Part shown: positions 41,025 through 49,461 of the stretch, one piece after another
How positions within the stretch are numbered: the stretch's first letter is position 1
Layout: every line of letters starts with the position of its first letter
Virus record (IMG/VR): IMGVR_UViG_3300032073_005220
Span: 62,001-126,000 of that record
Strand: one strand, 5' to 3'
From: a virus
Length of the DNA stretch: 64,000 nucleotides
The notes under the pieces: model-generated
What the model was told of the DNA's origin: nothing
Seen by the model: only the letters and a program-made list of their open reading frames with translations
Database searches by the model: none
Position numbers and translations under genes: made by a program

Positions 41025-41090
41025 ATGGTGTCTGTATTGCTAATCTAAGACTCACTCCTTTAGTTATAGCAATGCAGGCGCCATATTTTT
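41025..41090 (+). terminator. Strong terminator after ssb with U.G wobbles
   Basis: ATGGTGTCTGTATTGCTA (41025-41042) pairs with TAGCAATGCAGGCGCCAT (41067-41084) over 18 positions, three of them U.G wobbles, with a 24-nt loop and ATTTTTAT after it. Opposite-strand pairing would contain A/C mismatches at those three positions, so the element is stronger for plus-strand transcripts. It closes the ssb unit before the glycosyltransferase chain. Confidence 0.9.
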
Positions 41091-41110
41091 ATATTGAAAG
41101 TAATTAATAT

Positions 41111-42784
41111 ATGACACGAAAACCTAAAATATTAATGGCTACAGAAGCTAGTTTTCTTAGTACTGGCTTTGCCAATTATACTAGAGAACTACTAACAAGA
41201 CTTCACGCTACCAATAAATATGAGATAGCTGAATTTTCTGCATACGGTCATGTGAACGACCCTAAAGACGTTGGCATATCATGGAAATACTACGCCAATG
41301 CTGTTAGACCCAACGATAAAAGACATCAAGAGTATATGTCTAGCGCAGATAATCAATTTGGAAGATGGCGATTCGATCAAGTAGTGCTGGACTTTAAGCC
41401 AGATGCCGTTATAGATATTAGAGACTATTGGATGAGTCATTATGAGCAATTCTCTTCATTTAGAGATTTTTTTCATTGGATATTAATGCCAACCGTTGAC
41501 TCTGCTCCGCAACAGCAAACTTGGTTAGATACTTACGAATCTGCTAATGCAATATTCACATACTCTGATTTCGGAGCAAAAACTCTAAAGGAACAAACAA
41601 ACGACAATATCAATTATATTGACACTGTTTCTCCAGGCATAGACCTAAATACTTTTTTTCCTGAAACGGAAGAAAATAGAAAATTACTAAAACAACAAAT
41701 GGGGATACCTGTAGATGCGATCATAATTGGATCAGTAATGCGTAATCAAAAGAGAAAACTAATACCGGAACTTGTTAAATCTTTTAGGATAACATTAGAC
41801 TATTACAGGGAAAATAATCCAGAAATTGCAGACAAAATGTATCTGTACTTACATACCAGTTTTCCCGATGCTGGTTGGGATTTGCCAGAAATTCTTAAAG
41901 ACGAGCAAGTTCTTAATAAAACAATAATTACATATAATTGCGAGCAATGCAACAATATATCTCCTAGTAATTTTGTAGGACCAAGAGCAATCTGTCCGTT
42001 CTGTCATAGCAAAACTAGAATCATACCTTCTGTGGCTCAAGGTGTGAGCGTAGAAACATTACGTCGCATATATTCTGTCATGGACATATATGTTCAATAT
42101 GCTATATGTGAAGGTTTCGGCATGCCTCAAGTAGAAGCGGCTGCTTGTGGTGTTCCCATCGCTACTGTTAATTATAGCGCTATGGAAGACGTTGTAGAGA
42201 AACTAGAAGCATATCCTATATCTATAGGTTCGTATTTTAAAGAACTAGAGACAAAAGCTATTAGGGTATATCCTGACAACCAAAGTTTAAAAAATATTTT
42301 AATAGAATTTCTAAACAAGACAGAAAAAGAAAAACAAGATATTAGAGCAAGAACAAGAGCATTAACAGAAAAGCATTATAATTGGGAAAACATAGCTAAA
42401 AAATGGCAGAATTATTTAGACACTATTCCGTCTAGTGAAGCAAAATGGCAGGAACCTCCTAATTTTCTTGTTCCTATAGATCCAAATATCTGTAACGAAA
42501 ATCCACAGAATATAAACCATATGGCATTAATGACCAGCATATGTATAAATAATTTAAAAAATATAAAATTGATATCTAGCAAGAGAATATTAAATATTTT
42601 ACAAAATTTAGAATACGGTTATGTGCAGCAGGGACCTAATGTTAGATCCTATGGATTAAAACAAGCTGTAGAAGAACTCAATGTATATATACAAAATATT
42701 AACAACTCAGAAAAAGCCAGAACCTCTAACTATAAATCAGAAGAAGATTATATAAAATACTCTAAAATAAAGGCTTCTACATGA
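41111..42784 (+). CDS. GT4-type glycosyltransferase with internal zinc knuckle
   Basis: 557 aa, GT-B fold. SVMRNQKRKLIPELVKSF marks the donor domain, and CEGFGMPQVEAAACGVPIATVNY is the E-x7-E nucleotide-sugar motif of family 4 (near residue 333). An inserted zinc-ribbon-like segment at about 276-300 (CEQCNNI ... ICPFCHS) is unusual for the family. N-terminal FANYTRELLTRL is the acceptor-side helix. The C-terminal 100 residues are extra, helical. First gene of the second glycan chain. Overlaps the next gene by 4 nt. Confidence 0.87.
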   Translation: MTRKPKILMATEASFLSTGFANYTRELLTRLHATNKYEIAEFSAYGHVNDPKDVGISWKYYANAVRPNDKRHQEYMSSADNQFGRWRFDQVVLDFKPDAVIDIRDYWMSHYEQFSSFRDFFHWILMPTVDSAPQQQTWLDTYESANAIFTYSDFGAKTLKEQTNDNINYIDTVSPGIDLNTFFPETEENRKLLKQQMGIPVDAIIIGSVMRNQKRKLIPELVKSFRITLDYYRENNPEIADKMYLYLHTSFPDAGWDLPEILKDEQVLNKTIITYNCEQCNNISPSNFVGPRAICPFCHSKTRIIPSVAQGVSVETLRRIYSVMDIYVQYAICEGFGMPQVEAAACGVPIATVNYSAMEDVVEKLEAYPISIGSYFKELETKAIRVYPDNQSLKNILIEFLNKTEKEKQDIRARTRALTEKHYNWENIAKKWQNYLDTIPSSEAKWQEPPNFLVPIDPNICNENPQNINHMALMTSICINNLKNIKLISSKRILNILQNLEYGYVQQGPNVRSYGLKQAVEELNVYIQNINNSEKARTSNYKSEEDYIKYSKIKAST

Positions 42785-43758
42785 ATATTTTAGTGTTTAG
42801 TCCTTACAGGCATATGAACAATCTAGGAATATATTCTGCTTTTTTATTAAAAAATTGCTTTGCTGAACACCAAAATGTAACTTACAGACACATAAATGTT
42901 AATAATGCACCAACAGACTATAATAAAAAATTGGAGTCTGAAGCTCTTGACAAATATGATGTAGTTATCCAACATTGTCCTTATGATTATATTAACTATA
43001 TTCCAGGCATAAAAAACATATGGATTCCGATCATAGATAATTTGTGTCATATACAAGATCCTTATATCGAAGATCTTGTGAAAAATATGGATCTTATATG
43101 TATAGAAAATCCATTCACAGAAATGGTTATAGCTAAATCCATTAAAGACTCGACAAAAATTAGACTGTTTGACTTTAAGCTAGACAGTAATGATATAAAA
43201 GAATGCAATAATATAGATTTTGGCATGCTTAACTCATCACATAAATATTACAGTGTTTTAGATTATAATTTAGATGAATTAGTTTTATTTAATCTTATTA
43301 AAAACTTCATAGCAGTCTATAGGAATAACACAGACTTCTCTTTAATAATTTTACTTGCTTGTTCACCAGAACAATATGATAACGTGACTAAAGCAATAGA
43401 ACAACTATCTAAAAATCTCTCTATAACAGGAAACTTGTCAAATATAAAAATATATGCAACAGCAAACATATCACTTCCAGATACGCTGCCTCTGCACAAA
43501 AGTTGTGACACATATCTTAATATTGAGAACAATACAGAAAGCATACATAAGCGATTCGCTGAGTTATACGGCTCTTCCGTGTCGGAAAAAATTGATTCAG
43601 ACTACTCTGAGGCTTATGGCTATATGAATAATTCTTGCTTCGGATACAAGAACAAAGTATATTCTTTAGTATCTGACAGTTTTGATAACATATATAAAGT
43701 ATCAAACAAATCACCAGATCGCCAAAAAACCTTAATGGAGATTTTAAGTGAAAAATAA
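42781..43758 (+). CDS. Glycosyltransferase-like protein (GT-B remnant), coupled chain gene 2
   Basis: 325 aa. MNILVFSPYRHMNNLGIYSAFLLKNCF resembles a GT-B N-terminal strand and helix; the middle (IWIPIIDNLCHIQDPYI, DLICIENPFTEMVI) and FSLIILLACSPEQYDNV fit a Rossmann-like second domain. No E-x7-E donor motif is visible, so catalytic activity is uncertain. ATGA overlap with the GT4 gene. Belongs to the tightly coupled set ending at 47618. Confidence 0.65.
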   Translation: MNILVFSPYRHMNNLGIYSAFLLKNCFAEHQNVTYRHINVNNAPTDYNKKLESEALDKYDVVIQHCPYDYINYIPGIKNIWIPIIDNLCHIQDPYIEDLVKNMDLICIENPFTEMVIAKSIKDSTKIRLFDFKLDSNDIKECNNIDFGMLNSSHKYYSVLDYNLDELVLFNLIKNFIAVYRNNTDFSLIILLACSPEQYDNVTKAIEQLSKNLSITGNLSNIKIYATANISLPDTLPLHKSCDTYLNIENNTESIHKRFAELYGSSVSEKIDSDYSEAYGYMNNSCFGYKNKVYSLVSDSFDNIYKVSNKSPDRQKTLMEILSEK

Positions 43759-44548
43759 TATTAATAATATATATAGTATTATATCTAAAAATATCAATAT
43801 CAGCTATGCTGAAAATCCACTAAATAGCTCTGTTATAATTAATCAGATCTCAGAAATATATAATACGCTACCACTACATCATAGCTTGCAATATGGTATA
43901 AGGTCTAGTTATTGTTTGTTTTTTGATCCTATCAATCAAGAACAAGATATTTTATTGGCTAAGTCAAATAATATACAGCCAATATTGTTATTAAATCATA
44001 TTCCTCAGCAATTAGCCAAGAAAGAGGATTTTTATCTATTTAATGAATCTCATAAAGACACGTATAAAATTACAATGTTTCCCAGTTTGTTGAATATCTT
44101 TCAAACAGACGTTGTTTTGATAGATAGACCTCAGATATCTTCTGAGAATATAGAGAAACTAAAAAACAAAAGTAAGTATGACGCACTGATTTTATGCTCA
44201 AACCAATCTTTGGGACAATCTATAAATCAGGCAATAAGGTCGTTTAATCCTAATTATCAGATAAATTATATGGAGTCATACTCAAATATTAAGCATTTGG
44301 AAAATTTATATCAACAAGTATCGGAGTATAGCCTAATAGTAACAATAAATGACGAGCTACTTGCGCAGGTAGCGATGGATCTTAACATAAGAGCTATTAG
44401 TAATTTGGATATAGAAGGTGTTGAAAAATGTAATAGTACGAAAGATGTATCTGAATTATTAAACAACCCAACATCAAATAAGGTTGTAGAATTTAAAAAA
44501 TATGATTTTGAAAATAGTTTTAAAACATATATAAACAACTTAACTTAA
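43748..44548 (+). CDS. Glycosyltransferase-like protein (GTG start), coupled chain gene 3
   Basis: 266 aa. GTG start with GGAG 7 nt upstream, inside the end of the previous gene (11-nt overlap). Segments YDALILCSNQSLGQSINQAIRSFNP, EYSLIVTINDELLAQVAMDLNIRAIS resemble the C-terminal Rossmann half of GT9-like or related GT-B enzymes (S-x-D/N-hydrophobic followed by a small-residue helix). No clear catalytic residue. Function unknown but likely in the same pathway as its neighbours. Confidence 0.62.
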   Translation: MKNNINNIYSIISKNINISYAENPLNSSVIINQISEIYNTLPLHHSLQYGIRSSYCLFFDPINQEQDILLAKSNNIQPILLLNHIPQQLAKKEDFYLFNESHKDTYKITMFPSLLNIFQTDVVLIDRPQISSENIEKLKNKSKYDALILCSNQSLGQSINQAIRSFNPNYQINYMESYSNIKHLENLYQQVSEYSLIVTINDELLAQVAMDLNIRAISNLDIEGVEKCNSTKDVSELLNNPTSNKVVEFKKYDFENSFKTYINNLT

Positions 44549-44560
44549 CAGGATCAGTTT

Positions 44561-44983
44561 ATGAGTAAGAATATATTTATACTAAATAGCCCAAATGATG
44601 TCAATCCTTTTAAGGATCAAGTTACTTTTGATCCTGTGTCCATCTCGAACTTAGATCAATTAACAAATAATTATTGTAATATAATATGTGTTACATGTAT
44701 TGAGGATGTAGATTTAGAAAATAGAGATAAAATATTTCAAAGTATAATTACAAAACTTAGGCCTAGCGGAGAGGCTATAATTATTATAAACGACAAAAAA
44801 AACTTATGTAGACTATACCTGGACAATGTCATAGACGACGATATGTTTGTAGGCCAAATTGCTCAGTCTAGATATGCTATCAACGAAAAAAACATACTTG
44901 ATAGTCTTCAAGATCATTTCAATGTGATAAACATCAATAAAAACAATGGGAAAATAGTATTACATTTGGGCAAAAAACAATGA
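44561..44983 (+). CDS. Possible degenerate methyltransferase-like protein, coupled chain gene 4
   Basis: 140 aa. NIICVTCIEDVDLENRDKIFQSIITKLRPSGEAIIIIND resembles the strand-4 to strand-5 part of class I SAM methyltransferases, where L-x-P-G-G precedes a hydrophobic strand. The SAM-binding glycine loop is absent, so it is a partial fold or unrelated. AGGA lies before the ATG; its stop overlaps the next gene by 4 nt. Confidence 0.58.
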   Translation: MSKNIFILNSPNDVNPFKDQVTFDPVSISNLDQLTNNYCNIICVTCIEDVDLENRDKIFQSIITKLRPSGEAIIIINDKKNLCRLYLDNVIDDDMFVGQIAQSRYAINEKNILDSLQDHFNVININKNNGKIVLHLGKKQ

Positions 44984-45771
44984 AAACTAAATGCAAAGAA
45001 TGTTTGTATCTATCAGAAGATAAACAGTGCGAACACGATATCCATTCTCTGATATCTAATAAAATAGATTATGATCAACAAGCATATCCTGAGATTAATG
45101 AATATAGGTGTTTGTATGCTTTTCCTAAAAATTTCAGTACTCATCAAGAGCTGAAAGATTCAACATTAGACCAATTAGAAGAATTTAGACTGTCTAAAAT
45201 ACCGAAAATAAAAACAAGTATAATAGTAGATGGTTTCAAGCAGTCTTATGAAGAGATATATAAAACTATAGAGTCTTTAATGCCTATTCTAAATAACGAT
45301 AATCAGAATATTGTGTCTACAGACTTATGCGTACTACTTTGTAGTGAACAAAAAGACAAATTAAAATTTGTGGAATATTTAGAAAATAATATCAAAATTA
45401 AATGGAAATGTTCTTCAATGAAGCTTTGTTTGAATCTTTCTCATAAATTCCTATTCTCATTACAGCATATCGATCAAAAGTCAAAAATGATATTATATGT
45501 TAAAGCGGGTCACGACCCGATAAAAACTCAGCGTGTTATAGATGAGACTGTAAACGTATCTATAATTGAGCAAAGACCCTACGTATTTTTGCATAACGAT
45601 AGTCTTGATTTAGTAGACCAATTTGATTGCTTCTCTTGCAATCTAATCAATTTTAATACGTTAAAAAGACACAATACGTCAGATACGGATACTCAAGCAG
45701 ATAAAAACCTAATTTATGAATGGGTTTCCAGAGAAAATAAACCAGAATTAATAATTAATGTCAATAAATAA
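44980..45771 (+). CDS. Hypothetical glycan-chain protein with N-terminal Cys cluster, chain gene 5
   Basis: 263 aa. N-terminal KCKECLYLSEDKQCEHD and a later YRCLY give four cysteines that could bind zinc or an iron-sulfur cluster, as in small cysteine-knuckle N-domains. The rest (KTSIIVDGFKQSYEEIYKTIESL, LCVLLCSEQKDK) resembles a GT-A-like Rossmann strand order with a conserved LVDQFDCFSCNLINF. No donor motif seen. Overlaps neighbours by 4 and 14 nt. Confidence 0.6.
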   Translation: MKTKCKECLYLSEDKQCEHDIHSLISNKIDYDQQAYPEINEYRCLYAFPKNFSTHQELKDSTLDQLEEFRLSKIPKIKTSIIVDGFKQSYEEIYKTIESLMPILNNDNQNIVSTDLCVLLCSEQKDKLKFVEYLENNIKIKWKCSSMKLCLNLSHKFLFSLQHIDQKSKMILYVKAGHDPIKTQRVIDETVNVSIIEQRPYVFLHNDSLDLVDQFDCFSCNLINFNTLKRHNTSDTDTQADKNLIYEWVSRENKPELIINVNK

Positions 45772-46462
45772 ACTTACAGCTATTGTATTATACACAGATC
45801 TAATTAAAGGAGCTAAAACCAAGCAATGCAAGTCTATATGTAGCATAAATAAAAAAACAACAGTAATACAAGAACAAATTGCCTCTCTTAAGAAAATAAA
45901 CAGAAGAATAGAAATTATTATTTTGGCAGGCAAAGGCCATAAAGACATACATAAGGTTTTAGAAGAAACTAAAAATACTAACAAGGTAAAGCTAGTCTGC
46001 GTAGATGAGTATCTTCATGTTAATCAAGGCCAAGTATTCTTGAACGCAATAAATAAATTAAATGTCGAAAATAATGTGTTGCTTATATTAGGAGAAATAT
46101 TATTTAAGAATATATGTTGTAAAAAGCTTTCTAATAATACTACTTGGCTCATAGACAAAAAGAGAGATGACTTTAATATAAACTGTAGAACTTCAGAAAA
46201 TGACTCTGCGCAATATTTCTTTTATGACTTGCCAAACGAAAAGCAGTGGTCAGAAATTATTTTCCTTCATCATGACACTATAAAACAAATTAAACAATCC
46301 ACAGAAGTCAGCAACAAGATAAAACAAATATTTATGTTTGAACTACTAAATAAACTAATAGATAATTCTATAAAAATAGATACGCAGAAGATAAGATATA
46401 GAGACATTATTAAAGTTAGAGCTAGTAAAAATATACACAAAGCAAAGGCCTTTATTAGATGA
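45758..46462 (+). CDS. Nucleotidyltransferase/GT-A-like protein, chain gene 6
   Basis: 234 aa. LTAIVLYTDLIKGAKTKQCKSICSIN resembles sugar-nucleotide transferase N-termini (strand, loop with K, then S-I-x-x-K), and RIEIIILAGKGHKDI and NNVLLILGEILF fit the following strands of a nucleotide-diphospho-sugar fold. The acidic metal site is not clear. It may activate or transfer a sugar. Overlaps neighbours by 14 and 4 nt. Confidence 0.58.
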   Translation: MSINKLTAIVLYTDLIKGAKTKQCKSICSINKKTTVIQEQIASLKKINRRIEIIILAGKGHKDIHKVLEETKNTNKVKLVCVDEYLHVNQGQVFLNAINKLNVENNVLLILGEILFKNICCKKLSNNTTWLIDKKRDDFNINCRTSENDSAQYFFYDLPNEKQWSEIIFLHHDTIKQIKQSTEVSNKIKQIFMFELLNKLIDNSIKIDTQKIRYRDIIKVRASKNIHKAKAFIR

Positions 46463-47160
46463 CAACACTAATACAATATCATACAGATAAATTTATCAAA
46501 TCTCTAGCAGGAAATCTAGAAAATAGTATATTATCTAATATAGACGGAGTATTGTATTCGCTATATTTCCAATATAATTTTGACAATGTTTGTTTTGTTG
46601 TTGATGGTAAAATTTCAACAGAAGTAAACAACTTTATTATTGAGTTTCAAGAAGCCAAAAATATTATTTTGTATTATGCAAACAATACTGAAGACTACAG
46701 TGAGACATTCAAATATGTTAAACATATTACCAGAAACGGACTATCTTTAAAAGGAAAGCATTTAGAATTACCCGAAATCATAGTAGACACCAACATATTC
46801 ACTAAAACAAACGAAGAAACAAGAAAAGATAAGTATTGCGTATTCTTAAATTATGCTAAAAGCTTACCGGACGATCTGTCTTGCTTGCTATATCCTAATA
46901 CAAATATACCGATTAATATGTTTGATTCTCCATATATTCCACATACGCAAAATTTAGGTATTGTTGCTTCCGAATTAGAAAAGTCTAAAATATTAAATAG
47001 ATATAAATATTTTATAGACATAGATCAACAATATGTTTACGAGGCTTATCTTTGCGGATGCACCTTAGTTAGTATAGACTGTAATAAGAATATAAGTAAT
47101 GTTTCGGTAGACAAAAATAAAATCGTATCTCTTAGCAATATAATCAAGGACATATTATGA
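46459..47160 (+). CDS. Glycosyltransferase-like protein, chain gene 7
   Basis: 233 aa. The C-terminal half (YKYFIDIDQQYVYEAYLCGCTLVSIDCNKNISNV) resembles the donor-side motif of GT-B enzymes, where Y-E-A-hydrophobic-C-G-C parallels the conserved E-A-x-x-C-G. The N-terminal half has no clear motif. ATGA overlaps at both ends. A partial or single-domain glycosyltransferase acting with its neighbours is a possible reading. Confidence 0.62.
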   Translation: MTTLIQYHTDKFIKSLAGNLENSILSNIDGVLYSLYFQYNFDNVCFVVDGKISTEVNNFIIEFQEAKNIILYYANNTEDYSETFKYVKHITRNGLSLKGKHLELPEIIVDTNIFTKTNEETRKDKYCVFLNYAKSLPDDLSCLLYPNTNIPINMFDSPYIPHTQNLGIVASELEKSKILNRYKYFIDIDQQYVYEAYLCGCTLVSIDCNKNISNVSVDKNKIVSLSNIIKDIL

Positions 47161-47618
47161 TAGATAATGTAGGCTTCTTTCTTCCTAAGCTAGACGGAGA
47201 AAAACACACAGCTATTGTAGAACATATATCTACTTATATCTCTAACAATAAAAATAAACAAGTCGTTATATTCTGCAGTAATTCTAACATTATTTTTCCT
47301 TGGAATGTACCTGTTTTACACATTAATGAAGCAAAATATTTTGATGGATCTATAGTTGTATTCGATATACTTTCTGCTTTAATAATTAAAGATTTCAAAA
47401 CACATAACAATAAATACTTTTGGTTAGGCAGCGCGATACCTTGGTCTTCACAACCTTCTGAGAACTATAGAACATTTGAAGACATTTTTGATAATACGGA
47501 CATGAAACTAATAGTAACAGATAATACAATACAAGATATATATGAAATATGTTTTAATAAACCAGAATACGTATCCCAAGAGTTTAACCATGAAAACTTA
47601 CAAAGAATTATCAGATAA
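47157..47618 (+). CDS. Glycosyltransferase-like single-domain protein, chain gene 8
   Basis: 153 aa. VGFFLPKLDGEKHTAIVEHISTYI, QVVIFCSNSNI, SIVVFDILSALIIKDF and MKLIVTDNTIQDIYEI make one Rossmann-like half, similar to the N-terminal half of a GT-B enzyme. The C-terminal donor half is missing, although the preceding gene contains one. It overlaps the nuclease gene at 47590 by 29 nt. Confidence 0.6.
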   Translation: MIDNVGFFLPKLDGEKHTAIVEHISTYISNNKNKQVVIFCSNSNIIFPWNVPVLHINEAKYFDGSIVVFDILSALIIKDFKTHNNKYFWLGSAIPWSSQPSENYRTFEDIFDNTDMKLIVTDNTIQDIYEICFNKPEYVSQEFNHENLQRIIR

Positions 47619-48378
47619 AGAAAAAAAGACCATCATACAAAAATTGTATGAAAAAGAAAATAAAAGCTTTGCAGACATAGCAAAAGAATACGATACATAT
47701 GCTAATAAGATTAGAAGAGATGCTATAAAATATAAAATTAATATTAAGAATAAAAGCGAAGCTCAAAAATTAGTATTATCTACAGGAAAAACCAAACACC
47801 CTACTAAAGGCAAGCAGAGAACAGAAGAAGAGAAAAACAATATAGGTATGGGTGTTTATAAAGCTTGGCAAAATATGGACGAAGAAATTCTAGAAAAAAG
47901 AAAACAAAAAAGTGCTGAAAATTGGCAAAAAATAGACAGACATAAAAAAGAAAATATGATGAACCAAGCTAATAAAGCTGTTAGACTAGCAAGTAAAACA
48001 GGATCAAAATTAGAAAAATTTTTCCTACAAGGCTTAATAGATGCTGGTTATAGAGTAGAATTTCACAAACAACAAGTTTTAGGAAATACCAAGCTTGAAA
48101 TTGACCTGTTTCTGCCTACTATAAACATAGCGGTAGAAGTTGACGGACCCTCCCATTTCAAAGAGATATGGGGTTCTGACAATTTAAAGAAAAATCAAAC
48201 ATATGATAGAAAGAAAACAGGACTAATATTGGGCAGAGGTTGGTATTTAGTCAGAGTAAAACAAGATAAAGATTTCTCTAAGTCTTATGCTAATATTTTA
48301 CTTAGCAAACTACTGCAACAAATATCAACTATAGAATCTAATGGAAGTAATATTAAAGAATTTTTTATAGAGGAATAA
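47590..48378 (+). CDS. Homing-type endonuclease: HTH, NUMOD3-like and Vsr-like nuclease
   Basis: 262 aa from ATG 47590; an earlier in-frame ATG at 47542 lies deeper inside the previous gene. N-terminal helix-turn-helix (SFADIAKEYDTYANKIRRDAIKY), then a NUMOD3-like HPTKGKQRTEEEKNNI segment, then the C-terminal nuclease core LEIDLFLPTINIAVEVDGPSHF with downstream WYLVRVKQDKDF. This Vsr-like nuclease fused to NUMOD is a known freestanding homing-endonuclease architecture in phages. The core matches the smaller protein at 30521. No intron or intein is visible nearby. Confidence 0.85.
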   Translation: MKTYKELSDKEKKTIIQKLYEKENKSFADIAKEYDTYANKIRRDAIKYKINIKNKSEAQKLVLSTGKTKHPTKGKQRTEEEKNNIGMGVYKAWQNMDEEILEKRKQKSAENWQKIDRHKKENMMNQANKAVRLASKTGSKLEKFFLQGLIDAGYRVEFHKQQVLGNTKLEIDLFLPTINIAVEVDGPSHFKEIWGSDNLKKNQTYDRKKTGLILGRGWYLVRVKQDKDFSKSYANILLSKLLQQISTIESNGSNIKEFFIEE

Positions 48379-48379
48379 A

Positions 48380-49108
48380 ATGGCTAAAAAGCAAACTAAA
48401 GTACAAAAAACAGAAACTCCAGAAGCACAGGAACCACAAGAGATTTCCAAGCCTGATATTAATTCATTAGAATGGAACGATTATGTTCTAGGTCTATTAT
48501 CAGAAGAAGAAAAAATTGCTGGCAACCCTACGACGGATGGATTGAGAAGAGTATTCGAAATAGCTTTAGATTGTGTGATTATAGACTCAACTTCAGAAGT
48601 TGTGCAATCTCCAAGTCCAGACAACGAAAAAAGAGCAACAGTAGTGCATTCTCTAAGCTATTTTTTAAATGATGAGTCATTGCCAGTAGAAATTAAAGCA
48701 AGGGCTGTCAACGGAGCTGCTGACGTCTACTGGGGTAATTGTGATAAGGTTTATAGAAATCATCCTGTTGCAGTGGCTGAAACCAGAGCTGAAGGCCGAG
48801 CTCTTAGAAGGGGTCTTAAGTTAAGAAAGGTTATAGCAGCAGAAGAAGTGGCCAATGAAATTGAGGATGATCCGGATGGTATTAGTGTCTCAAAAATAAC
48901 AAATAATCAAATTAATTTCATTGACGTTTTGTCTAAAAGGCTTAATATAAATGTAAATAACATGTTGACGATTAAAAATATTACAGAATCTATATATAAT
49001 GTATCTCATACAGATGCTGTGACTTTAATTAGAGACTTGTCTAAATATCAGCAAAAAGTATCAGATATACCAGAGAATATCATCGGATACGATTCCTCGT
49101 GGAAATAA
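48380..49108 (+). CDS. Possible single-strand annealing (Rad52-like) protein
   Basis: 242 aa. NPTTDGLRRVFEIALDCVIIDSTSEVV, NEKRATVVHSLSYF and VAVAETRAEGRALRRGLKLRKVIAAEEVANE are reminiscent of the conserved core of Rad52-fold annealing proteins (an AxTRAxGRAL helix). The C-terminal 70 residues form a separate helical domain (ISKITNNQINFIDVLSKRL) and the N-terminus is a disordered K/E/Q-rich tail. Family identity is not certain. It lies beside a nuclease gene and a zinc-ribbon protein, which would suit recombination. Confidence 0.6.
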   Translation: MAKKQTKVQKTETPEAQEPQEISKPDINSLEWNDYVLGLLSEEEKIAGNPTTDGLRRVFEIALDCVIIDSTSEVVQSPSPDNEKRATVVHSLSYFLNDESLPVEIKARAVNGAADVYWGNCDKVYRNHPVAVAETRAEGRALRRGLKLRKVIAAEEVANEIEDDPDGISVSKITNNQINFIDVLSKRLNINVNNMLTIKNITESIYNVSHTDAVTLIRDLSKYQQKVSDIPENIIGYDSSWK

Positions 49109-49120
49109 AGGTAAAATATT

Positions 49121-49441
49121 ATGAAAGCCAAATATAAAGTAGGCGATAAACTTGAGTTTGAATTAGATGGTGCTGGCCAGAAAGAACTTTTTAAAGAAAT
49201 CGCTAGTATTCAAGAAATTTTTGGAGAAACTAAATGCGGAATATGTGGATCCGAAAATATTAAGTTTGTAGTAAGAGTTGTAGACGATAATGAATATTAT
49301 GAATTGCGTTGCATGGATTGTGGAGCAATCCTCTCGTATGGTCAACACAAAAAAGGCGGAACACTCTTCCCGAAAAGAAAAGATGCTGATGGTAAATGGA
49401 TGAAGAATAATGGTTGGTATAAATATGATCCAAAAGCTTAA
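49121..49441 (+). CDS. Zinc-ribbon protein (LRCMDCGA, GQHKKGGTLFPKRK type)
   Basis: 106 aa. CGICGSENIKFVVRVVDDNEYYELRCMDCGAILSYGQHK forms a zinc ribbon with two C-x-x-C pairs around two strands, followed by a GTLFPKRK-x-x-DGKW segment. I have the impression of similar short proteins in phages beside ssDNA-binding genes, so a single-strand-binding or recombination accessory role is possible. Last plus-strand gene, 20 bp from the convergent minus-strand block. Confidence 0.78.
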   Translation: MKAKYKVGDKLEFELDGAGQKELFKEIASIQEIFGETKCGICGSENIKFVVRVVDDNEYYELRCMDCGAILSYGQHKKGGTLFPKRKDADGKWMKNNGWYKYDPKA

Positions 49442-49461
49442 AATATAACCACCAATACCTA
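49442..49461. other. 20-bp convergent junction
   Basis: The plus-strand zinc-ribbon gene and the minus-strand giant gene end 20 bp apart. I see no hairpin with a T-tract in the gap or in the immediate ends of either gene. Transcripts from both sides might overlap here unless termination occurs inside coding sequence. Confidence 0.8.

Noticed and set aside
40100-41110. tRNA or other structured RNA in the ssb gaps
   Set aside because: The gaps are short and are explained by a promoter, a leader and a terminator; no cloverleaf is visible there or in other gaps.
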